The translations under genes and the position numbers were made by a program. From Ostrinia nubilalis (lineage: Eukaryota > Arthropoda > Insecta > Lepidoptera > Crambidae): a stretch of DNA of 64,000 nt. Under the pieces are notes generated by a model, which made no database searches, was not told where the DNA came from, and was given only the letters and a program-made list of their open reading frames with translations. How positions within the stretch are numbered: the stretch's first letter is position 1; the number at the start of each line of letters is the position of its first letter. Location of the stretch: the NCBI RefSeq assembly GCF_963855985.1, contig NC_087112.1, forward strand, positions 3,226,501-3,290,500, read 5' to 3'. Below, piece after piece: positions 23,431-34,450 of the stretch.

Positions 23431-24220
23431 AAAAATATTTTTGGGGTGTTTTTTCTTGCTGAGTTGTGATATGCAGATCGTGAATTGGGCTTAGAATGTT
23501 AGTTTTGAAATCATATCATTAATAATTGAGTCAATTTTTTAGATAAATTCGCCAAGACCGTTATAAATAAAGCTCATCGGGTCGCCAAATCTTTTTAAAA
23601 ACCCTCTTTCACTTTATGTCAAAACTCTAACATGAGTCATCTTGACGTGGTCTTGACACCAATCCTCAAGTCAGATTAGTGCTTTAGTTAACTCGTATAT
23701 CGAACGAAGCGACTACGAAATCGAATCAAAATCGATTGTTACAATATTTACATAGGTACACGAAAGCCGTTTGAAAGAAAGAAATATGAATTGAAAACCT
23801 TCGAATTCTCTATAGCAGTTTTCTAAACACGTTGATTAAGTCTAAACCTCATTAGTCCTTAAAATAGCACAAGAAAAGTGCATCGTGTGAAATAAACGGC
23901 TGAAAAATTCCATCGCTACATGATTGAGTTGAACAATATGTATTGTCTTACTCATACACCTGCCATCAAATATCTCGTTTCATATGTAGCGTCCAATCTA
24001 TGCTGTCTGGGCTGGCTAGCCCAATTACTCCTCAATCTCGCAGACCGAGACAGGTCTAATGCGTTGTAGACTTGCCAAACGGCTTGCTTTATGATGATAT
24101 TTTTTAATTTGTTTTTGGTATTCCAGAAAATCGTTTCACAGTAGGGGGACTTTTTCAAATCGTTACAGTAAGTCTTTCAGAAAAAACAGATAGAGATAGT
24201 TTCAGATCATTCAGTCTTTT
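23431..24220. other. AT-rich non-coding DNA
   Basis: Nothing recognised apart from the start of the LINE 3' end near 24221. Confidence 0.45.
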
Positions 24221-24659
24221 CAAATTCAATTCAAAAATTCAAAATTCTTTATTTCTTTATAAAGGCTTACATAAATACTAATAGACGAAGCCTCCTTTTA
24301 GGCGTATGATTGCCTGTGCCAGGAGACAACGCTCTGCATAACTATAGGTGTTTTGTGTAAATTCTACTCAAAATCAATAATAAAGAAATATTCTATTATT
24401 CTACAATTATTATATTTTTATAAATATAATGATGTGAATATTATGTGTACTTACTGTAGGACGTGCTATGTGTATTATATTAGGAGTGTGCATTGTGTGT
24501 GTGTTATGTTAGTTTATAGTTTTGTATGTATGTTGCGTATGTATAGTATGGTGTATGTGTAGTGTTGTGTGTGTAGTGTAGTGTATGTATAGTGTAGTGT
24601 ATGTGGAGTGTAGTATGGTATGTATGGTGCTTGTATTCATATTTTATTGTAAAATCACT

Positions 24660-24777
24660 TCATGAATTAACCAAAGCCTCAACTTCGTCGTAGTCTAAGT
24701 CTTGTAACCATTTTTTCATTGTAGATTTGCAATCTGAGAATGTTTTTTTATATAGATCAAGCTTTTTATTTATTTTA
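24660..24777 (-). pseudogene. LINE ORF2 C-terminal tail beyond the Helitron
   Basis: On the minus strand the bases after the Helitron 3' end complete the Asn codon split by the insertion and read KINKKLDLYKKTF and further to a TGA at 24660-24662. This is the missing C-terminus of the reverse transcriptase ending at 25840. An open frame that extends into the Helitron up to 24857 is artificial. Confidence 0.75.
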
Positions 24778-25679
24778 CTAGCGGCCGCCCGCGACTTCGT
24801 ACGCGTTGATCCCGTTTTACCCCCTTCATCTATCTTACGCGGTTTAGATTTTTTCATACAAATGTTTTTTCCCGCTAACTCCCGTTCCCGTTGGAATTTT
24901 GCAATATCCTGTTGTAACTAAGCTTTAAGTTTACTAAGGGACCTGCATGCCAAATTTCAAGCGTCTAACTTAAGCGGTTTAGATTTTTCATACAAAAGGA
25001 TTTTCCCGGTAATTCCTGTTCCTGTGGGAATTCCTTTCTTAGTGCACCTCTACGGTACCTAAGCTACGTCCCTTATAAATTTCAAGTGCCTACGTTTAGC
25101 CGTTTAGGCTGTGCGTGGGTATGTCAGTGAGTCAGTCATACAAAAGGAATTTCCCGCTAATTCCAGTTCCCGTGGGAATTTTGCAATATCCTGTTGCAAC
25201 TAAGCTTTAAGTTTACTAAGGTACCTGCTTGCAAAATTTTAAGCGTCTAACTTACGCGGTTTAGATTTTTTCATACAAATGTTTTTTCCCGCTAACTCCC
25301 GTTCCCGTGGGAATTTTGCAATATCCTGTTGTAACTAAGCTTTAAATTTACTAAGGTACCTGCATGCCAAATTTCATGCGTCTATGTTACGTGGCTTAGA
25401 TTTTTTCATACAAATGTTTTTTCTCGCTAATTCCCGTTCCCGTAGGAATTTTGCAATATCCTGTTATAACTAAGCTTTAAGTTTACTAAGGTACCTGCTT
25501 GCCAAATTTCAAGCGTCTAACTTAAGCGGTTTAGATTTTTCATACAAAAGAATTTTCCCGCTAATGCCCGTTCCCGTGGGAATTCCTAAGTATCCTATAA
25601 CCTGCCCAGGAGTATGAAGAATAATTGTACCAAGTTTAGTTAAAATCCGTCGAGTAGTTTTTGTTTCTATAAGGAACAT

Positions 25680-25720
<41 letters not shown>

Positions 25721-25839
25721 AATTTTACTGATTGCATTTTTGGCATCAGTATCGATCACTAATCACCCCCTGATAGTTATTTTGAAAATATATTTCATGT
25801 ACAGAATTGACCTCTCTACAGATTTATTATAAGTATAGA
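24778..25839 (-). mobile_element. Non-autonomous Helitron, 1062 bp, with internal tandem repeats
   Basis: On the minus strand it begins TCTATACTTATAATAAATCT and ends GCGGGCGGCCGCTAG, inserted between host A (25840) and T (24777): the canonical Helitron TC...CTRR structure with an A/T target. Inside are a CAGA/TCTG microsatellite (25680-25719) and about six units of roughly 135 bp containing TTTTCCCGCTAA, CAATATCCTGTT and GGTACCTGC. It carries no Rep/helicase gene. It resembles the widespread lepidopteran Lep1-type Helitrons. Confidence 0.85.
25679..25719 (+). repeat. CAGA microsatellite
   Basis: About ten perfect CAGA units lie inside the Helitron. The sister Helitron at 30108 has the complementary TGTC tract at the equivalent place, so it belongs to the element. 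Confidence 0.95.
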
Positions 25840-26924
25840 TTATAGAGATGGGAAGATCGGAAATCAAATTGCATTTGAGCAAACTTTGTTCTGAGTCTGG
25901 GAATGGCTGCTACTTTGAACTGACGAGCTCGTCTTTTATCTTCAACGCGAGGGTCGTATGTCAATGTTTTGTGTTTTTTTAATATTAACCCCAGGATATA
26001 AAGTTTTGTCACAGATAACAATTTGCTAGTATGGTAGATACCCTGGGTTGAAAAAGTTCTTTTTTTAAAATACATTATTTTGAGTAATGCTCTTTGAGCT
26101 CTTTCGATCATCAGAAAACGCGTTTTATGGGCACCACCCCAGACTGAGATACAATATGTTGTTACCGACTGAACCAGAGAAATGTATATTTCATTCAGTA
26201 AATTCCTAGTGGTATGGGCGTTATTTTCCAGATTTGTAGGAACAATGTGTCTCAGTGTCCGGAAGATCCAATTAAATTTACGTATCCTTGATACAGTCAT
26301 TTCTATCTGTGGATACCATGAAAGCCTATGGTCCACCATCACTCCCAAATATTTTACAGACTCTACTTTGTTTATTGAGGGACAATTGCAGTTATGACTG
26401 TTTATCTCATTACAAGTATGTATTTTTATATTAAAGTCTTGATTGGGTTGAGAGTTATTGTAAATACTGAAACATACATAATTGGTTTTAGTTGTATTAA
26501 GGGTGAGGAGGTTGTTTTTCAACCATGATGCGACCTTCATTATACCGGTTTCTGCCGTTTTTTTTGTATCAGCCCAGTTGGAGCCAGTGAAGACGATTGC
26601 AGTATCATCGGCATAGGAAAATATTTTTGCATTGTAAAGATTTAAGTTGCATAAATCATTTATATAAATGAGGAATAGAGTGGGACCTAAAACACTCCCT
26701 TGTGGTACGCCACATGATACCTCTATGTCCTCACTCGTGCAGTCATCTATCTTTACTTTTTGCTTTCTATTAGATAGGTAATTTTCAAAAATCAAGAGCT
26801 GTCTACCTCTAATGCCAATTTTTCTCGTAGTCTTTGGGTGTATGAAAGAAAATAGAGTTGCATGGCTTAAAGAGTTAAGCCATATCGATCCGATTGAGCC
26901 ATGCCAGATACCTTTGTGACTCAT
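25840..26924 (-). pseudogene. LINE reverse transcriptase, C-terminal part
   Basis: The frame encodes the fingers/palm and thumb of a non-LTR retrotransposon reverse transcriptase. Seen: GIRGRQLL near residues 37-44, CGVPQGSVLGP near 71-81, and the catalytic YADDT box near 104-108, then a KYLGVMVD block and a thumb region. The upstream part of the domain and the endonuclease are missing. The first 30 or so residues of the open frame look unlike the family and may be flanking sequence. The frame runs into the Helitron at 25839 after SSHLYN; without the insert it would read on at 24777. It cannot be active because of the 5' truncation and the insertion. Jockey or CR1 clade is inferred from motif style. 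Confidence 0.8.
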
Positions 26925-27284
26925 AATGATAAATTATCTAACTGCACATGTATACTTACTTCAAGTTACATTCAAACGATAGAAGTTCAAAAAGCCGCAA
27001 TGGAGTGGAAATCTTTCCGAATTTCCTTGAAGAAAAATAGAAAAGTTATTGTAATTCTAGACCTAAAATAAACACTCTACCGAGCCATACATTAATTAAG
27101 CACTTAGCAATTTGCAACCTGACAACCCCCTGTTTTCATTATCCACCATCTCCCTCTAACAAAACATCTTAGATATAATAAATTTCTTGCAAACTTACCG
27201 CGGAGGTAAATCAATACCGCATTACCGCACCCACACCGATGCAGAAAAACTATGCGAATGAAAGTATAACGGTGTGTGCACGCA

Positions 27285-27405
27285 CACTCGCGCATTCCCC
27301 CACCCCCCGCCCCCGCCCGCGCCTTAGACGCTGGCTTTTTACATGAGTGTAAGCAGCCGGGCAGGGGTGCTCAACATTGGCGGAAAATCTGGATTTGCGT
27401 ATTTT
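27285..27405. other. GC-rich islet, related to 23215-23430
   Basis: CCCCGCCCCCGCCCGCGCC then CCTTAGACGCTGG, GGGCAGGGGTGCTCAACA and TTGGCGGAAAAT. It matches the islet at 23.3 kb in motif order and spacing. Confidence 0.4.
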
Positions 27406-27659
27406 TGGATGTTTGTTCAATAGTGAAACCTTCAGTCTAATATACCTACTTGTGCTTTCTATGATCTAATTAAACGCACTTTTTTCGTTTTGTTTTGTAT
27501 GTCATAACGATGATGGAACTATTTTGCCAACGTGAATAATTTTCTTAAGAGTCTCAAGACATTCAATTCGCTCAAGTTAAGTCCAATAAATTAATTAAAA
27601 TTTTAGAGCATCACTGCTTTGTCGTAAATTTAAATCGAATATTTTCATCATTTAATTCA

Positions 27660-27775
27660 GCAACAGGCCGTCCATTACTGAACATAGGCCTCCCCCAATT
27701 GTGTGTGTGGTGGACCGACGACCTCATAAAGGTAACAGGAAGTCGCCGTGGGCGAGGGGCCTTATTTCGCAGTCC
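27660..27775. mobile_element. Two RTE-like LINE 3' fragments, joined in opposite orientations
   Basis: A minus-oriented end (GGCCGTCCATTACTGAACAT, GGCCTCCCCCAATT) abuts a plus-oriented piece (GTGGACCGACGACCTCATAA). Confidence 0.5.
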
Positions 27776-29984
27776 CCGATACCATTTTTTTTTTGATAAC
27801 TTGATTTCATAATGTAATTTCGATTTTATTTTTGTGTTTGACTCATCATCATAAACCTAACTCGAAGAGTAAATTATTTTCTCTACTCTTATACTTACTT
27901 AAGCACCAGAAATTGACTGGGATAAAATACAACATGGCATAAAATCCACGTTTTGTAAATATAACAAAATTCAAAAAAGTTCCCACCGATCAACTAATTT
28001 CGTCAACTTTGTTAAAAACGACATTGTAATCTCCTTTTTCAAAACTGGTTACAAACGAATAAAATATGTCGCGAAAAAATCCTGTTTAGAAACAGAACCA
28101 GAATCCTGTTAGAACTAACAAAAATAGTAGATCACCTCAAAGATTCGGACAAGTAGAATCATCTTTCCCTTACTGTCCGAAACCGGTTTCGGACAATTGC
28201 GACTTAAGTTTGTAATTGAGTCCGCCGACCCTCGCGACAGGTTTCGAAAAACCCTAAAACGAATGTGGGAATCTCGAAGTTCGAATTCGTCTTGACAAAC
28301 TCGTTCGATTTCGAAGAAATGTGGGGTTTCAACAGGTTTCCGAAATATCTTGTTTTGTGGGAATCCTATCTTCTTCAGAGTTAGGGTGGATTTTATTAAA
28401 GCAGAGACAAGTTTGAACAATTTGAAGATTTGGAAAAGGAATACTAGTTTTTTTTAAACTAGTGTGTCAGTGTCGTGTTATGGAATACAAAATGGAAGGT
28501 CGTGTGAAAGAATTGAGGTTATGGGAAAATCTGTAACGTGGTAGTAACGTAACACAGCCCTTAGTGTGAATTTAAGAGTTTTTTGTAACTAGATAAAAAG
28601 GAGCGTAGCGTAGGTAGCGAAAATGTTTAAAGCCAGACGATTTTCCCTGGAAAATTCAAGATTTTCCAGCTACTTTAATAAAATTATGATACCTACCTAG
28701 ATGTTATTTAGAAAAAAACATTTAATTTTATGTGTTAGCATCCGTTCTATCAAAGTGAAAAGCCCTCATGTCCTTATTAAAAAAACTTTAGCTTTACTTT
28801 CTGTGAAAGAAAAACTATAAATTCGAAACAATTGTATTTCTTCACTGTTTTACGAATCAGAAATTGGGTTTCATTAAATATCATTAAATGACGTGCTCTT
28901 ATAATATTACCTGAAACTTTCATGTAAAACAAATATTTTATTGCTTGTTATTCAAAATCTATCATCAAATTGAGTAGACCATACAAATGAATAAAAAACA
29001 CAAAAAAAAACACAACACCACAACAGGTTAACAAAAACAAATTCCCATGACCAACTTAGACTCGTTTCATTTCTTACGTGTGTCTTCCCATTGTTACAGG
29101 TATGATCCTTAAATATATCGACATAAGGTTCAAATTAACTAGCTGTTGAAATTGCCCGAGGGATCACAATAACCTGTATTTTCTTGCCACAGGTGAATTT
29201 GGGACACTTGGTCAGTTTACGTTTCACTTCTTATGGATGAAGAAGTTAGAAGTTGAAGAAGTTGGTGGTTTTTTTGAGTGGTTGTGTTTTGTGAAGTGTG
29301 GGCAGTGGTGAATTTACAAGAAAACTTGGCTGGAGCTTGCGGACTAATTTATATGTAAGTACTTTTCTTATTTATTTTATTTTTAATGCCCTAGAAAGCC
29401 ATAGAAATTGGTACTTAAGACGCGCTTAATGCCATAAATTATTCTCGCAGTTAACTTTCTGGTTATCTTTTATTCTTTCAAATTATTAATACTATTACTA
29501 CAACTAATATACATACCTACTTATCTAACTCTTAACTTAAAAGATAAGTGTACATTAAATTCATAACAAAAACATTTATATTATTATGATTTTATAATGA
29601 CCTGCCCAGAGAGTTGTAGAGTTCGGTACGGGTGGAAAAATCCAAATAAGACACAACGTAGTAGGTAGCACAACTAAAGCCTTAGTTTACTCAAGTGATA
29701 AGAAAATGTGTTTGTGATGATGTTAATAACAGTACTTTCAGAGGTACAAAAATGTGATTTTGCTTTGTCTCTTCTACTTTCGTCTTTTGGTCATAGATAA
29801 TCCAATTTTTTCACCGAAGGTGTACTTCACGAGAGATACTTGCTTAGTACGACAGAAGCTTTTATTAAGATACAAAAAAGTACGAAATTATTTTAACACA
29901 AAGTGATGTATAATACCTACCTATCCACCTAGAACAAAAAGAGTATTGTGTTTATGTTATAAACAACTCTTGATAAAGATGCTG
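27776..29984. other. AT-rich non-coding DNA
   Basis: No gene or clear repeat seen. A 101-codon minus-strand frame at 28115-28420 has no recognisable feature. Confidence 0.45.
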
Positions 29985-30107
29985 GTAAAGTAGCCGAGTT
30001 TCTTTCGCTGCTACTTTTGAGAATAATCTCATTATTGTCCCACATTATTGCCCTGAAGTTGTGGTAAAGTTTAAATGAGACGTGTAAAAACGCTTTTAAA
30101 ACCCTTA
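29985..30107 (+). repeat. Dispersed repeat (CCCGAAGCAGTG family), abutting a Helitron
   Basis: A diverged copy ending GACGTGTAAAAACGCTTTTA, directly followed by the Helitron at 30108. Confidence 0.45.
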
Positions 30108-30226
30108 TCTATACTTATAATAAATCTGTAGAGAGGTCAATTCTGTACATGAAATATATTTTCAAAATAACTATCAGGGGGTGATTAGTGATCGATACTG
30201 ATGCCAAAAATGCAATCAGTAAAATT

Positions 30227-30271
<45 letters not shown>

Positions 30272-30756
30272 ATGTTCCTTATAGAAACAAAAACTACTCG
30301 ACGGATTTTAACGAAACTTGGTACAATTATTCTTCATACTCCTGGGCAGGTTATAGGATACTTAGGAATTCCCACGGGACCGGGAATTAGCGGGAAAATC
30401 TTTTTGTATGAAAAATCTAAACTGCTTAAGTTAGACGCTTGAAATTTGGCATGCAGGTACCTTAGTAAACTTAAAGCTTAGTTACAACAGGATATTGCAA
30501 AATTCCCACGGGAACGGGAGTTAGCGGGAAAAAACATTTGTATGAAAAAATCTAAACCGCGTAAGATAGACGCTTGAAATTTGGCATGCAGGTACCTTAG
30601 TAAACTTAAAGCTTAGTTACAACAGGATATTGCAAAATTCCCACGGGAACGGGAGTTAGCGGGAAAAAACATTTGTATGAAAAAATCTTAACCGTGTAAG
30701 ATAGATGAAGGGGGTAAAACGGGATCCACGCGTACGAAGTCGCGGGCGGCCGCTAG
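30108..30756 (+). mobile_element. Non-autonomous Helitron, 649 bp, sister of the one at 24778
   Basis: It begins TCTATACTTATAATAAATCT after a host A and ends GGGCGGCCGCTAG before a host T at 30757. It contains a TGTC microsatellite and about 2.5 units of the same roughly 135-bp internal repeat seen in the copy at 24778-25839, which has about six. It is otherwise very similar, in the opposite orientation. Confidence 0.85.
30228..30271 (+). repeat. TGTC microsatellite
   Basis: About ten TGTC (TCTG) units lie inside the Helitron, equivalent to the CAGA tract of the inverted sister copy. Confidence 0.95.
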
Positions 30757-31078
30757 TTTTAAAAAAAAACCTTTCATGACTTTAGTCTATGTTTGGTTTA
30801 GCCTTAAGAAATAAAAGTATGTAAAATTAATTAATGAAAGCAAACTCTCGGATCTTGCCGAATATAAAATAAAATGAGCCCTGTTTAGGTCAGAGCTTAA
30901 AAGCTTTAAAAAGCTACGGGAGGAAGTTAATTCGATTGCCAGAGGTTTACCTATGGATTGCGGATAAAAGTTGCGCTATTTTTCGAGAAACTGAAGTAGA
31001 TTTGATATTGCAATAATAGTGAATAAGTTGCATAAAAATATAGAGAGCGATTGGGTATTTAAAAAGGGTTAGGATAGA

Positions 31079-31273
31079 ATATTTTTTAAATAACTTGAAA
31101 AAATCGAACTGCCTAAGGTGGGAATCGAACTCACAACCTTTCGCTTGCCGGGCGACTGCTCTTCCATCTGAGCTACTTAGATACTGGATGAACCAGTCGA
31201 ATTTTTTTCAAGTTATTTTAAAAATATTTAGGTCGAGAGCGACTCTTAACGCCAGAATTTTTTAATAACTATA
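31079..31273 (-). mobile_element. Short retroposed element with tRNA-like core, 11-bp target duplication
   Basis: GTTAGGATAGA occurs directly at 31068-31078 and 31274-31284, an 11-bp target duplication typical of LINE-mediated retroposition. The 195 bp between hold a tRNA-like sequence flanked by complementary arms (AATAACTTGAAAAAATCGA on one side, TCGAATTTTTTTCAAGTTAT on the other). A shorter relative without the tRNA-like core lies at 52555-52680. Confidence 0.6.
31110..31182 (-). tRNA. tRNA-like sequence, probably a SINE component or pseudogene
   Basis: On the minus strand the sequence folds as a tRNA: a 7-bp acceptor stem with two weak pairs at its end, D arm GCTC...GAGC, anticodon arm with loop CCGGCAA (GGC if read as a tRNA), and T arm with GTTCGATTC. 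The A box (TAGCTCAGATGG) and B box are clear. Position 33 is C, not the invariant U, eukaryotes normally lack a GGC-anticodon Ala tRNA, and it lies inside a retroposed unit. A working tRNA gene is therefore unlikely. Confidence 0.4.
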
Positions 31274-31339
31274 GTTAGGATAGAGTTTTTACACAATTAT
31301 TATAATTGTTAATTTATGCAAAAACTACTGAACGTATTT

Positions 31340-31510
31340 TGATGAAATCAGCATTATTAAAATAAAAATTCATAAAATTCATTTATTTTTGCAAATAGGC
31401 TTTTAGAAAGCACTTTTACACGTCCCAATATTAACCCTACCACTGCTTCTGTGTTAACTATTGTTAACTATAATGAATTTCACGCGGACGAAGCCGCGGG
31501 CATGAGCTTA
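31340..31510 (-). repeat. Dispersed repeat (CCCGAAGCAGTG family) and Helitron 3' scrap
   Basis: AAAGCACTTTTACACGTCCC and AACCCTACCACTGCTTCTG match the family on the minus strand; at about 31478-31503 a GACGAAGCCGCGGGC fragment follows. Confidence 0.5.
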
Positions 31511-31869
31511 CATATTTAAATTTCATCCCAATTCTGATATTTCGATTTAAAAATATCTCTCAAATCAAGTCTATCACAAGTATATCGTTCCAATAGGTTC
31601 GATTTTGCAAAAAAAATGAAACTCTTATGTGCTGACGACTGTACTTTAGTCCTGTAATTTTAACCTTAATACTTATTACTCGCAGTATTATTCCCATTTT
31701 ATAAATAAAAATAATAACATATTCATGAAAATAACATCACCGTATGTAATAACTAAACAAAACATTAAGGACGCCCAAATAAAAATTAAAATTCAGGCGG
31801 CGCGCGTAAACAAAACAATACCCTAATTAGGCATTTAATTATAAATCCACCATGAATTCTTAACACACT

Positions 31870-32300
31870 AGACATATTAAATTTTCATCTTCCCCCGCCA
31901 GCACGCCTATAGCGTATCGTATGGCCCCATCTCCGCGTCTTTCGAGGGGACGGTATAAAATAGTTATAGAGGGTAGGGGGTGCTACTTAACCGTTTTTAG
32001 GAGACACCCCACCCGACGCAGAAACACCCCACTACTTCTACCCCACTTCCTGTTCCCGCACCTCCTTCCTCCCTCCCCACCCCGCTATAACTACTCATAT
32101 ATTTTTGCAAAATTCTTACCGAGGGTTGGCAATACCTGCCCGCTTTTATAGTTCGTTCGAATCTCAAATGGGCGACGCTCATTGGTGTTTTTGCAGTAGT
32201 GTGAGGGTTCCAAATTTGAATTCGGGTCGCGCGATTTAGTTTTAATTTCGTGGGATTCCGTTAAAATGGCGGTTTGTTTTCGTTTTTCGACGCGGCGTGC
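31870..32300. other. GC-rich islet
   Basis: C-rich and GC-rich unique sequence (CCCCGCCAGCACGCC, ACCCCACCCGACGCAG), then TTTTAATTTCGTGGGATT and AAAATGGC at 32263. A similar TTTTAATTTCGCGGGATT block lies at about 54453. Short frames here are not convincing. Confidence 0.35.
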
Positions 32301-33737
32301 ATGGGGAATTATTTTAGGTTGCCAGTATCAGGTGGATTGGCTTAAGAGCCATTTTACATTTTCGTGCGAATTTCTAAGATTTTGGAAGCATGAATTACTA
32401 TCTTAAGCAACACCCAGAGATTATTTAATAACTGCGAAAGATAGGTCAATCCTTGGTGTTGACCATTAATGAAACGGATTTACTAAAACTCTTTTGCTTA
32501 ATTCACAGTGCCCCATCTCCCACAACCATTTTACGGAAAAATTGCCGCAGACTCATTTTCAAAGTCCTGTATCTATTATTTACGCTCATATAATAAGCTT
32601 AAAAATATATAGTAATCATCGGACATATATTCTTGTAGTCCATTAATGAAATAGATTCTTGAATTTCATTACCATTATTGAGTAAAATCTAAAAATAATT
32701 TGGCAAATTTGAAGATTAACGTCACATTTTGATCGTGGTTTTTGGTTTAAAAACACAGCAATAACTGCAATAAAAGTATCCCAAAATAAAGAATATTCAT
32801 TGTAGAATTGATTTCTACAGTTATTGTTTAAATATTAGTAACCACTTTGTCAAAATATTGATGTGAATATCAGTATAAATTACAATGCGCAAGCCGACAT
32901 CGATTAGTATGGCGCGAGCGCCCGTCAAGGCAGGACCTGTGTCATTTTTCCCGCCGTGACGTTTACGTGCGTTCGTGTCGTAAAGCGGTGATTTGTACAG
33001 CGACCAAATACATTTGATACTATGCCGAGAGGCTGTTTCGAGTCGGCCGGCTGAGCAGAAATTGAAATGATGAATTTTAATTTCTTTGACGGATTTGGGT
33101 GTAACTGTGTATAATAATATGTAGGTACCATGTATTTAATTTAATAAATAAATTATAAAAAAAGTATATCCATTATGCTAGCACCCTTAACACAAGCATA
33201 TTGGTTGCCTACTTTTGGACTAGATGGCGCTGTGAAATTGTCCAAAGATTTGTTTATTTATTTATCCGCTTTGAGTTTTGTTTCGTGAAGAAGAAAAAGA
33301 AGCGTTTTGTTTCGAGATGGAAGCTTTGTTGTTAAATCTATTCTAATGAAAGAGGAAAGATTTAATTGTTTGTTTGTTTGGAGGCAAAGGCTCCGAAAAA
33401 AAATTCTGTCACCATTTAGAATCCTAATTTTTTTCTTTGTAGGCTATAAAATATTTTCAAAAACTTTAGTCCAAAATCTTTGATAAAATTCGACGTTTAA
33501 TAAATAAATTAGATAACATATTAATACTTTTTTTTTCAGTACGATTTTAGTACTTGTTTTTCAGAAAATCTACGATTTAACTAAACTTCTAAAGTGTTTA
33601 TATTTTATGCATAATTTATTAACTTCTAAAATATACATATATCCTATTGATAGATGACGTGCTTCGTATTTTATTAAAATTATTACCTGACTAGGTTAAA
33701 AAGGTGTGGAATGTTATTTTGGAGATAACTTGGTTCC
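32301..33737. other. AT-rich non-coding DNA
   Basis: Nothing coding seen. A single TAGATGGCGCTG motif, CTCF-like, lies at about 33222. Confidence 0.45.
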
Positions 33738-33895
33738 ATAAAACTAAAACTCAGTAAAACTCATTTATTTCTGTAAGTAGGCTTTAAAAAAGCACTTTTA
33801 CACGTCCCAGTATTAACCCTACCACTGCTTCAGGACAATAAATGGACCAGTGCTGAGAAGAAGCAGCGCAAGAAAGTCAGACACTATTGTCAGCC
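33738..33895 (-). repeat. Dispersed repeat (CCCGAAGCAGTG family)
   Basis: AAAGCACTTTTACACGTCCC, AACCCTACCACTGCTTCAG and GTGCTGAGAAGAAGCAGCGC, ending just before the TIR element at 33901. Confidence 0.55.
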
Positions 33896-34099
33896 TCTTT
33901 GGGGCCGTCCATAAATTACGTCATCGATTTTTTCAGATTTTAGACACCCCCCCCCCCCCCCCTACAATCATCCTAGCGTCATTTCTTAATGACCCCCCCC
34001 CCCTTCTACCAAAATTGACGTCATTACCAGTTTGACAAAATTAAAACACTTGTAGAATCACCTTTTTTTTTTTTAATAGATAGAGTGATTCTTAAGAAA

Positions 34100-34155
34100 G
34101 GTTTATATGTATAACACATGTAAGTACCACGGGCGAAGCCGGGGCGGGCAGCTAG
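34100..34155 (+). mobile_element. Helitron 3' end nested in the GGGGCCGTCC element
   Basis: The sequence CGGGCGAAGCCGGGGCGGGC then AGCTAG followed by T matches the CTAG-type Helitron end. The 5' end was not located. Confidence 0.45.
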
Positions 34156-34168
34156 TATTATATGTAAT

Positions 34169-34450
34169 CAGTAGCGGCGGAAGGGGGGGGGGGGGGGGGC
34201 GGTCCGCCCCGGGTGCCAAGCATCAGGGGGTGACACAAGTCGCGCAGATTAGTACTCCCTGGCACATCTGCATGGCAAATCTGCGGTCTATGTCATGATA
34301 CGAGGGGGGGTGGGGGGTGCGGTTGTCTTTGAATCGGTAGGAAACCCCAAAAATCCTGGGGGGGTACCAGGGGGTGCCATAGGACTTGTGACGGGGGGGG
34401 AGGGAGGGGGGTGATCGCCCCGGGTTCCAACCCATGCTACGCCGCCACTG
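34169..34450. mobile_element. 282-bp hAT-type MITE, perfect 8-bp target duplication
   Basis: Termini CAGTAGCGGCGG and CGCCGCCACTG are inverted repeats with inner CGCCCCGGGT arms and G tracts. TATGTAAT occurs directly on both sides (34161-34168 and 34451-34458). An 8-bp duplication with CAGTGGCG-type ends is diagnostic of the hAT superfamily. No coding sequence is present. Confidence 0.85.

Larger units (their letters stand above)
24221..26900 (-). mobile_element. 5'-truncated Jockey/CR1-like LINE carrying an inserted Helitron
   Basis: On the minus strand the element starts inside the reverse-transcriptase domain (about 26900), codes to 25840, is interrupted by a Helitron (24778-25839), resumes in frame at 24777 and stops at 24660. 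A CA-rich 3' UTR follows and ends near 24221 in TTTTGAATTTTTGAATT-type sequence after a GCCTTTATAAAG block, usual for lepidopteran LINE ends. The 5' part is missing, as expected from incomplete target-primed reverse transcription. Confidence 0.75.

Noticed and set aside
25679..25719. CRISPR-like array
   Set aside because: Short CAGA units are a simple microsatellite inside a Helitron; no unique spacers, and the genome is eukaryotic.
31110..31182. A working tRNA gene with anticodon GGC
   Set aside because: C replaces U at position 33, the acceptor stem has mismatches, the anticodon is not normally used in eukaryotes, and it is embedded in a retroposed element.
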